Positions 15,417-23,587 of a DNA stretch of 23,587 bases are shown here, piece by piece; positions within the stretch are counted from its first letter, which is position 1, and each line of letters starts with the position of its first letter. This DNA is from an uncultured Oscillospiraceae bacterium (lineage in GTDB: Bacteria > Bacillota > Clostridia > Oscillospirales > Oscillospiraceae). The DNA lies in NCBI GenBank assembly GCA_934615645.1, contig CAKTTR010000029.1, positions 1 through 23,587 of the forward strand. The letters are read 5' to 3'. The notes beneath the pieces were generated by a model that worked only from the letters and a program-made list of their open reading frames with translations, was not told the origin of the DNA and ran no database searches. A program made the translations under genes and the position numbers.

Positions 15417-15445
15417 TTGACAACGCCGGTTTCCAGGACTATGAT
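15417..15445 (+). promoter_or_regulatory. Sigma-A promoter of clpB
   Basis: Consensus TTGACA (15417-15422), 17-bp spacer, TATGAT (15440-15445). The predicted transcription start is near 15452, just upstream of the CIRCE element. Confidence 0.85.
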
Positions 15446-15458
15446 GGAGAAAAGTTGA

Positions 15459-15485
15459 TTAGCACTCTCAACCGTAGAGTGCTAA
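15459..15485. promoter_or_regulatory. CIRCE element (HrcA operator)
   Basis: Perfect inverted repeat TTAGCACTC-N9-GAGTGCTAA, the exact consensus of CIRCE. HrcA bound here represses class I heat-shock genes until unfolded protein titrates GroEL. Position just after the predicted transcription start fits repression of clpB. Confidence 0.97.
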
Positions 15486-15496
15486 AAATTAAAAAA

Positions 15497-15527
15497 CTCC
15501 CCCGGCATATGCCGGTTTGGAAAGGAG
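15497..15527 (+). promoter_or_regulatory. Possible SD-masking hairpin in the clpB leader
   Basis: The 14-bp palindrome CCGGCATATGCCGG (15502-15515) lies just before the ribosome binding site AAAGGAG (15521-15527). In addition CTCC (15497-15500) can pair with GGAG (15524-15527), enclosing the palindrome and covering the ribosome binding site. This geometry resembles RNA thermosensors. It is inference from pairing only. Confidence 0.35.
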
Positions 15528-15533
15528 CGAAGC

Positions 15534-18137
<2,604 letters not shown>

Positions 18138-18160
18138 TAACCTGCGCGTGTCAAAAGCAC

Positions 18161-18195
18161 AAACGGACTGCCTCACATGGCGAGGCAGTCCGTTT
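18161..18195. terminator. Bidirectional terminator between clpB and the DUF1638 gene
   Basis: A 14-bp perfect stem (18161-18174 with 18182-18195) and 7-nt loop. The minus-strand gene's stop codon (18173-18175) and last codons lie inside the hairpin, so the terminator is embedded in the coding end. T-richness after the plus-strand stem is moderate (CTTGTGGTTGTTT). Confidence 0.8.
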
Positions 18196-18883
18196 CTTGT
18201 GGTTGTTTGATAAATTGGTCGTTGCAAAATGTCTCCCCCGGCTCCAGAATGACAAATTGCTCGTCCCACCGGCCGCTGACCAGCTTTTCCAGCAAAACGT
18301 TGCTGCCCGGGACATAGCCAAGCTTGCTGTGGATCATCTCCGCCTGGGCCTGGGCATCGGCAACATAGCCAGGCTCCCGGCAGTCGTAGACGCCGGTGTC
18401 AATGATATCCGCGTTGGTATAAGACCGGAAATACGCCCGGAACAGCCGCCCCGCCTTCTTTTCGCCGTATTGCGCCAGCATTCTGCCATAAATGGCGTGG
18501 ATATTGAAGTACTCGTCGTTGTCCCGGAAGTACATATGCCCGCAGGATTTCAGATTGGGATACCAAGTATCGTCCGTATGCAGCAGCAAAGTGATGCAAT
18601 CATCCACCCGGGGGACGACGATACGGCAATCGGCGCCGACGCCATCCAGCGCGCCGCCGCAAAATCCCATCGCCAGCAGGATCGTATCATACGCCTGCCC
18701 CAGGGGCGTCAGGACCCGCTTCATCTCCTGGCACATTTTCTTCGGCTCGACATGCAGCTTTCGGTCGATCTCCACCACGGGAAATTCCGTCCCCATTTTC
18801 TCCTGGGCTGCCTGCAGATGCAGCAGCATCGCGTCGCAGACGACGATCACCGTCTTCCCTTGCAGCGCCGTGTTTTGTTCCAT
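18173..18883 (-). CDS. DUF1638 domain protein
   Basis: 236 residues; ATG 18883 with AGAAGGA upstream. The family signature is visible: ILLAMGFCGGALDGV (residues 68-82) and RIVVPRVDDCITLLL (87-101), with conserved Cys75 and the D-D-C group at 94-96 that may bind a metal or cofactor. DUF1638 proteins occur in anaerobic bacteria and methanogens, often near corrinoid-dependent methyltransferase genes, but no such gene is seen here. No signal peptide or membrane segment. Function unknown; a role in one-carbon or methyl-group metabolism is suggested only by the wider family context. Monocistronic with its own promoter. Confidence 0.88.
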   Translation of the reverse strand: MEQNTALQGKTVIVVCDAMLLHLQAAQEKMGTEFPVVEIDRKLHVEPKKMCQEMKRVLTPLGQAYDTILLAMGFCGGALDGVGADCRIVVPRVDDCITLLLHTDDTWYPNLKSCGHMYFRDNDEYFNIHAIYGRMLAQYGEKKAGRLFRAYFRSYTNADIIDTGVYDCREPGYVADAQAQAEMIHSKLGYVPGSNVLLEKLVSGRWDEQFVILEPGETFCNDQFIKQPQETDCLAM

Positions 18884-18907
18884 AAGAATTCCTTCTTTCC
18901 GGCTGAA

Positions 18908-18929
18908 TGATGATCCTGTGATGATCCTG
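18908..18929. repeat. Perfect tandem 11-bp repeat in the DUF1638 gene leader
   Basis: TGATGATCCTG occurs twice head to tail (18908-18918 and 18919-18929), between the predicted transcription start and the ATG of the minus-strand gene. It could be a paired operator half-site or an RNA-binding site; spacing of 11 bp puts both copies on about the same DNA face. Confidence 0.6.
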
Positions 18930-18939
18930 TATTTCTAGT

Positions 18940-18968
18940 ATCATAGCATAGTTTCTAAAACTGCGCAA
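18940..18968 (-). promoter_or_regulatory. Promoter of the DUF1638 gene
   Basis: Minus strand: TTGCGC (18963-18968), 17-bp spacer, TATGAT (18940-18945). The leader is about 50 nt and contains the tandem repeat. Confidence 0.55.
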
Positions 18969-19013
18969 CTTCCTTCCCGCCCGCCACCAGGCCCCGGAAC
19001 CGCAAAATTTTTC

Positions 19014-19042
19014 TTGCTTTTTGCCGCGCTGTATACTATAAT
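19014..19042 (+). promoter_or_regulatory. Promoter of tRNA-Leu
   Basis: TTGCTT (19014-19019), 17-bp spacer, perfect TATAAT (19037-19042). The predicted transcription start is about 7 nt before the tRNA. Confidence 0.8.
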
Positions 19043-19055
19043 ATTTTTGTTATAT

Positions 19056-19142
19056 GCCGGTGTGATGGAATTGGTAGACGTAGTGGACTCAAAATCCACC
19101 GCCAGCGATGGCGTGCCGGTTCGAGTCCGGCCACCGGCACCA
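19056..19142 (+). tRNA. tRNA-Leu (CAA)
   Basis: 87 nt with encoded CCA. Class II tRNA with a long variable arm, acceptor stem GCCGGTG/CACCGGC, D-arm with TGG...GGTAGACG, anticodon loop CTCAAAA giving anticodon CAA (reads UUG), T-arm GGTTCGAGTCC. It follows its own promoter. Confidence 0.96.
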
Positions 19143-19148
19143 GCACAA

Positions 19149-19211
19149 AAGCGCCCTTTACGGTACAGATCCCCGCCTTGCGGCGAGGCTTCTTTGCCCG
19201 ACAGGGCGCTT
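19149..19211 (+). terminator. Branched hairpin after tRNA-Leu, probable terminator
   Basis: Outer stem AAGCGCCCT (19149-19157) with AGGGCGCTT (19203-19211), enclosing a smaller hairpin (CGCC/GGCG around 19173-19184). It is followed by CTTC rather than a clean T-run. It begins 6 nt after the tRNA CCA. Confidence 0.6.
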
Positions 19212-19348
19212 CTTCGCTGCCAAATTGCAGGCACACTGTTTTTTACAATTTGGATTTTCCCTTTGCTGCTGTCTTTTTCTAAAACCCGCGATCATGTACA
19301 TGGAAACGCGATTTTATTATTTGTGGCAGCGCAGATAGATAGACAGAA

Positions 19349-19383
19349 CAGCCCCGCAGCATAGGCCCTATGCTACGGGGCTG
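19349..19383 (-). terminator. Terminator of the second SLH protein gene
   Basis: Stem CAGCCCCG-x-AGCATAG (19349-19364) with CTATGCT-x-CGGGGCTG (19368-19383), 3-nt loop, one mismatch. On the minus strand it is followed by TTCTGTCTATCT. It lies about 47 nt past the gene's stop. Confidence 0.75.
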
Positions 19384-19429
19384 CTTGTATTCTAGATACC
19401 GCTGCTGATATGGTCCGGCAGCGGGCCGG

Positions 19430-22354
19430 TTACTTTGTTTGCATCCGGTAGATGAAGCTTACGATCTGCGCTCTTGTGCAGTTCTGGTCGGGGGCAAATC
19501 TGCCGCCGCCAACACCGGCCGCCACGCCGTTTGCCGCTGCCCAAGCGACTGCATTTGCATAATAGGCCGACGCGCCGACGTCACTGAACACCGCACCGCT
19601 CTGCACAGCAGGGCTGCCAGCGTACCGGTACAGGAAGGAGACGATCTGCGCGCGGGTGCAGGTCGCATTTGGGCTGAAGGCCACCGCAGAGGTGCCGTAG
19701 GTGATGCCGTTTTCCATCGCCCACAGTACGGCGTCATAATAGTAATCGCCCGCTCTCACATCTGCAAAGGGCATCGTGCCGGTCTTAGGCGTCGGACGGC
19801 CTGCGATCCGCCACAGGAAGCTGACCGCCTGTGCCCGGGTGCAGCTGCCATCCGGGGTGAAGGTCGTGGCCGAGGTACCGCTGGTGACGCCCTCTCCGAC
19901 TGCCCAGAGAACTGCTTCTTCATAATAGGCACCGGATGGGACATCTGTAAACGGAGTCGTCACCTGACGTACCACAGTAACGGTGATCGTACCGCTGGCG
20001 GACGCCCCGACATAGTTGCCCGTCCCCGCAAACACATAGGCGACGGAAAGCTGCGCACCGATGGCGCTCTGCCGCAGCAGGTCCTCGATCTGCGCTGTGG
20101 TTTTTTCCTGGCCGTCGACAGTATACGTTGTTGTGCCAGTCGCCGTTTCTCCGTTTACGCCGCCAAAGCTTGCCGCCTGGAAGGCGCCCTCCCCTGCGTA
20201 GACCGTCTGGGCCGTCTGCGTATGGTCCGTCACGCTCTGGCAGGGCGTGATATCCGCCGTCAGGCCCGTCAGATCAGGCTGGGCCAGCTGATACTTCCCG
20301 GCATCCGCGCCGGTCAGACGCAGCGTACCGGCGACCGTTACCGTTTTGCCCGCCCCAACATTTGGATCGTTAAACGACGCTTTAGCGTCGGAATAATCAA
20401 TTCTGACATCGTCGCCCGGGTCGATCAGCCCGCGCAGACTGCCACCGGAGAGAGTCGCCGCCGTCGTGCCGTCATAGGTTTTGTTCTCCGCCTGAATCGT
20501 ATCTGCCGCGACGGTAAGTTCCTGCGTTTTGAAATTCACCATCACATACACGACATCCCATTTGCTGACCAGAAATCCATACGATATACTGGCAGGCGCT
20601 CCATTGTAGGTCGCCGTCACAGTACGGTCAAAATAGTGGCCCGACGACGCCACAAGCCGGAGACTTAGGTTCCCGGAGTTTTGATAGAAGGAAGCACTTG
20701 TAATCACGCTGCCTTCCACAGAAAACGCTGTCAGATCGTCGGTCGCCAAGCTGCCGTCTGCCTGCAGCGCGGGACCGGTGATGGCAAGCTCCGTGACTGG
20801 CTGCGGGGTAACATCTCCCACGGTGTACCAGATATTGTATTCCTTGCGTTTTGCCGTATCGCCCACGCATTCGAACAGCGCGTAATTGCTTTCACTCCCA
20901 TCCTTTTGCCGAAGGGAGAGGGTAAAGCCGTCGCTAAACCGGTAGTCATCCATATTGCGCAGCTGCAGGGTCGCGAGATATACCTTGCCATCCTCAAAGG
21001 TATCGACCGTTTTCAGCTGCTTGATCTGGGTCGTACTGCCGACATAGGGCACTTCATACCATCCCGCCGAGGCACTGGCACCCCGCAGCCGGACAACGCC
21101 CGTCTCCGGTGCAAATTCCCCCAGCTCCATGGGCTGGCCCGCCGCCGGATCGCTGCGGTAGACCGTGACGCCGTTCACGTGCGTCGCCGGGTCTGCCACC
21201 GGGTAGGTGCAGATCGGATCATACACCGCGCAGCTCCGGGTCACGGTGCAGGTCTTGCCATCCGGCGAGACAGTACAGGTCACGCCGCTGGTTCCATTAA
21301 AATCGCCAGTGACTGTCTCGGCAAAGCGAGCACCCTCACACGCCTGCAGCACCGCCATCACACGGTAGCTTTTTGCCTGATCGAAGGTCGTCTCCGCCGC
21401 AGTCAGGTCCCGGTAGCCACTGCCGCTTTCCCAGATCTGGAACGCTGCCGACTCCAGGGTATATGCGGCACGGGTATCATTTTTCCGGGCATAAAAATTC
21501 TCCGGCGTCTTGTTAATCGCATTGCCATCAATGGGCCAGGTCTTGCTCGCCACCTCCACATTGGTAATCGTGACGTCACCGAATGGCAGAAAGAGGCTCA
21601 CACTGCCGACGCTCTGTTCTAAGACTCTCACGTTCTGTCCGTTGATTTTGGCCGAGGTCAGCGACTCCGCAAAGGCGTACCCTGCTTCCGTCTTCAGGTA
21701 CAGCGTCACGCCGTAAACCTCTGTTTCAGCAATCGTATCGCTGTCAAATTCCCAATGGGAGCTGTCGCCCGCCTGGGTCCATTTACTGGCAGAGGCATAG
21801 TAGAGTGTATAGCCTACGCCTGGCTTTGCCTGTGCTTCGATCGCATCGGTCCAGGCGGATGTACTGATCCCGACGGTCGGCGCGGCGACCTCCGTCACCT
21901 CAATTGTCTGGATCGTGGTCGTTTTCGGGTCTCCCAGCCTGTACCAGGCATAGATATCTAAGTCGTCGCCGCGCTTTTGAGCGCTGGTCTGCGCCGCTCC
22001 TTCGATTTCCAGTGCAATATCATCGGCAAACACATAGCCAAAATCCGCAGCCAACGTGAGCTCCAGGCAGTACCAGCGGTCGGCATCAAAGGTATCCTCC
22101 CGGAACATCCATCTGATGGCTGTCGTGCTCCCGGCAGCGGCCACCTCTTTCCATTCATAGGACGCGATATAGTCATGTAAATCCGAAACTGTCACCGCAG
22201 CCCGCTCTACCGCCATGCCCGCCTGGGGAGCAGTCACCGCTGCATGGACGGATGTGAGCTGCACTGGCGCTGTATAGGCGGCCAATGCAGAGGCCGGCAG
22301 CAACGCTGCGCACAGGCACAGAGCAAGGAAACAAGCCAAAAGCCGTTTTCTCAT
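19430..22354 (-). CDS. Secreted protein with YDG-like domain and three SLH domains
   Basis: 974 residues from ATG 22354, chosen because AAGGGAGG precedes it and a signal peptide follows at once (MRKRLLACFLALCLCAALLP, cleavage near ASA-LA, residue 25); an in-frame ATG 13 codons upstream lacks both. Residues about 40-600: tandem beta-rich modules, several containing a predicted W-Y-x(n)-G-D repeat theme, no enzyme motif recognised. Residues about 620-705: a YDG-type domain (ENKTYDGTTAATLSG, later GKYQLAQPDL). Residues about 800-974: three SLH domains (FTDV, FADV, FSDV; each with the A/C-T-R-A-Q motif), close to each other in sequence and different from those of the LRR protein. Expected role: surface protein held to the wall polymer. 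Monocistronic. Confidence 0.92.
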   Translation of the reverse strand: MRKRLLACFLALCLCAALLPASALAAYTAPVQLTSVHAAVTAPQAGMAVERAAVTVSDLHDYIASYEWKEVAAAGSTTAIRWMFREDTFDADRWYCLELTLAADFGYVFADDIALEIEGAAQTSAQKRGDDLDIYAWYRLGDPKTTTIQTIEVTEVAAPTVGISTSAWTDAIEAQAKPGVGYTLYYASASKWTQAGDSSHWEFDSDTIAETEVYGVTLYLKTEAGYAFAESLTSAKINGQNVRVLEQSVGSVSLFLPFGDVTITNVEVASKTWPIDGNAINKTPENFYARKNDTRAAYTLESAAFQIWESGSGYRDLTAAETTFDQAKSYRVMAVLQACEGARFAETVTGDFNGTSGVTCTVSPDGKTCTVTRSCAVYDPICTYPVADPATHVNGVTVYRSDPAAGQPMELGEFAPETGVVRLRGASASAGWYEVPYVGSTTQIKQLKTVDTFEDGKVYLATLQLRNMDDYRFSDGFTLSLRQKDGSESNYALFECVGDTAKRKEYNIWYTVGDVTPQPVTELAITGPALQADGSLATDDLTAFSVEGSVITSASFYQNSGNLSLRLVASSGHYFDRTVTATYNGAPASISYGFLVSKWDVVYVMVNFKTQELTVAADTIQAENKTYDGTTAATLSGGSLRGLIDPGDDVRIDYSDAKASFNDPNVGAGKTVTVAGTLRLTGADAGKYQLAQPDLTGLTADITPCQSVTDHTQTAQTVYAGEGAFQAASFGGVNGETATGTTTYTVDGQEKTTAQIEDLLRQSAIGAQLSVAYVFAGTGNYVGASASGTITVTVVRQVTTPFTDVPSGAYYEEAVLWAVGEGVTSGTSATTFTPDGSCTRAQAVSFLWRIAGRPTPKTGTMPFADVRAGDYYYDAVLWAMENGITYGTSAVAFSPNATCTRAQIVSFLYRYAGSPAVQSGAVFSDVGASAYYANAVAWAAANGVAAGVGGGRFAPDQNCTRAQIVSFIYRMQTK

Positions 22355-22405
22355 ATTGTTTTCCTCCCTTTTGTCGTTTCTACAGTTTTCCATGTATCTG
22401 GTTTT

Positions 22406-22434
22406 AGTTTATCGTATCCCCCAGGCGGCGGCAA
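22406..22434 (-). promoter_or_regulatory. Possible promoter of the second SLH protein gene
   Basis: Minus strand: TTGCCG (22429-22434), 17-bp spacer, TAAACT (22406-22411). Both boxes are imperfect; leader of about 45 nt. Confidence 0.4.
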
Positions 22435-22497
22435 TGCCGATTTCCGACTTGGCAAGGGCGCATGGAATTTATAAAAGAAGAAACGAACAAGTTGCCG

Positions 22498-23587
22498 TCA
22501 CAGCGCGGCAAAGATCGCGCCGCCGCGCTTTTTTATCCAGCCCAGCAGCAGCGCCGCTAGGACCAGCGTCAGCCCGGCGTAGCAGCCCAGATAGCTGGCC
22601 GCGCTCACCCGGGCTGCAACCAGGAAGTAGCCAGCCAGCAGCAGGCTATAGACAAAGCCGATCAGCATCGCCAGCATGACAGCGCCGCCCTGCTTGATGG
22701 GCGTGATCTCGCTGGTCCAGTGTAGGTTTGGCATCTTCAGTCCCAGTGTGAGGTTCACCAGCGCCATCATCGCTACATACAACAGCGGCACCACCACAAG
22801 CAGCAGCCGCTCCAGCGCCGTCATCGGGCATACGATCATGGCACAGATGGTACAGAACAGCGCTGGAATCGCCGTCATCAGCAGCTGCAAAGAGAGCTTG
22901 GCCCATAGTACCTGCCACGGTGTCACCGGCAGGGACCGGAGCATCCAGATGCTCTTCCCCTCCAGCGAGACCGACGGCGCCGCCATCAGGTTCATGGACG
23001 CCAGGAAGCACAGGAGCATACACAGCACCAACGTCGGCGTGCCGCGCGTGCCAGACAGAAGCGCATCCAAAAGCGAGACCAGAGCCTGCCCTTTAAACAG
23101 CAGCACAATGCCGCCCGCCACGAGCATCAAAATGCCCAGGCCGCAGTTGAGCATGTAGCTGGGGCTTGCGGTGAACCGGCCCAGCTCCTTTTGCAGCAGC
23201 GCCGTGCCGATGCTCCGTCGTTTGGCCTCCCGCTGCCGGTAGACCCGCTTTGCGGTATGCCCCGTGGCCGTTGCGATCTGCAAAAAGCTCCGGGCAAGCA
23301 ACCGCCACAGCAGAATAAACAGCCCCAGCACAACGACCGTCACGATCAGCATCGCGATGCCATCCCCGGCGCCGACGCTGCCAAACAGATAGACAGGGTA
23401 CGCCGACCCCTTGATTTGCGCACCATAGACCGCTGCGTTCTGCTGCAAATCGCCAATCACCGCCTGGGCCTTGAAATAGACAAAATAGTAAAGGCCAAAG
23501 AAAACCAGCGCAGCCAGCACAGTGAGGAAGCTCTTGTTTTTCAGCTTCACACTGATCTTCGCCACGACCCAGCCCAGGGCGCACGAA
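22498..23587 (-). CDS. ABC-2 type permease, C-terminal part (runs off the window)
   Basis: The frame is open to the right edge, so the first codons are outside; a GTG at 23565 is an internal valine more likely than a start. The visible 362 codons contain about eight hydrophobic segments with short polar loops. The pair SVSLEGKSIWMLRSLPVTPW followed by AKLSLQLLMTAIPALF is typical of multi-spanning ABC-2 exporters of Firmicutes that have an EGK/R-W-x-L-x-x-L/A-P motif in a cytoplasmic loop. The protein ends IKKRGGAIFAAL. An ATP-binding subunit gene is expected just upstream of the gene, beyond the window. Substrate unknown. Confidence 0.8.
   Translation of the reverse strand, partial: SCALGWVVAKISVKLKNKSFLTVLAALVFFGLYYFVYFKAQAVIGDLQQNAAVYGAQIKGSAYPVYLFGSVGAGDGIAMLIVTVVVLGLFILLWRLLARSFLQIATATGHTAKRVYRQREAKRRSIGTALLQKELGRFTASPSYMLNCGLGILMLVAGGIVLLFKGQALVSLLDALLSGTRGTPTLVLCMLLCFLASMNLMAAPSVSLEGKSIWMLRSLPVTPWQVLWAKLSLQLLMTAIPALFCTICAMIVCPMTALERLLLVVVPLLYVAMMALVNLTLGLKMPNLHWTSEITPIKQGGAVMLAMLIGFVYSLLLAGYFLVAARVSAASYLGCYAGLTLVLAALLLGWIKKRGGAIFAAL

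Overview
The window looks like a chromosomal segment of a GC-rich gut-type clostridium, probably Oscillospirales/Ruminococcaceae-like. The evidence is sigma-A type promoters, strong AGGAGG-type ribosome binding sites, a perfect CIRCE (HrcA) operator in front of clpB, two SLH-domain surface proteins, a BspA-type leucine-rich repeat protein and a DUF1638 protein. No species assignment is possible from the sequence alone.

Layout. (1) Positions 1-1840 are AT-richer than the rest and look like an accessory island: a GTG-started gene on the minus strand (138-1169) with a HEPN-like R-x4-H motif, then debris resembling a decayed conjugative element (about 1230-1680), ending at an initiator tRNA-fMet (minus). 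(2) Positions 2232-7186 are a co-directional signalling operon: a response regulator carrying REC and HD-GYP domains, then in the same reading frame a middle sensory-like segment and a GGDEF domain; a stand-alone Hpt protein; and a cytoplasmic hybrid histidine kinase with its own REC domain. Together these make a plausible kinase-REC-Hpt-REC phosphorelay controlling c-di-GMP breakdown and synthesis. The operon carries three lesions: an in-frame TGA (3477-3479), an in-frame TAG (3843-3845), and a 9-C tract (5075-5083) that puts the kinase start out of frame by one base. (3) Positions 7254-9000 hold a large regulator with two HTH-like segments (minus), divergent from a 1184-residue LRR/Cys-rich/SLH surface protein (9196-12750). 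A 31-bp near-perfect palindrome lies exactly between the two predicted -35 boxes. (4) Positions 12752-13021 form a hairpin-dense intergenic block. (5) sfsA (minus) is divergent from a membrane-anchored GH3-like protein with a degenerate active-site loop. (6) clpB has a sigma-A promoter, CIRCE and a possible SD-masking hairpin. (7) A DUF1638 gene (minus) is convergent with clpB. (8) tRNA-Leu(CAA) follows. (9) A second secreted SLH protein (minus) and the 3' part of an ABC-2 type permease (minus, running off the window) complete it.

How the parts work together. Two surface-layer-type proteins and a c-di-GMP phosphorelay suggest a region devoted to surface behaviour and environmental sensing, with housekeeping genes (clpB, sfsA, tRNAs) between. 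The most notable signals are the broken or switchable phosphorelay and the regulator/LRR-protein divergent pair with its central operator-like palindrome. I saw no CRISPR array, rRNA gene, intact transposase or intact phage gene.
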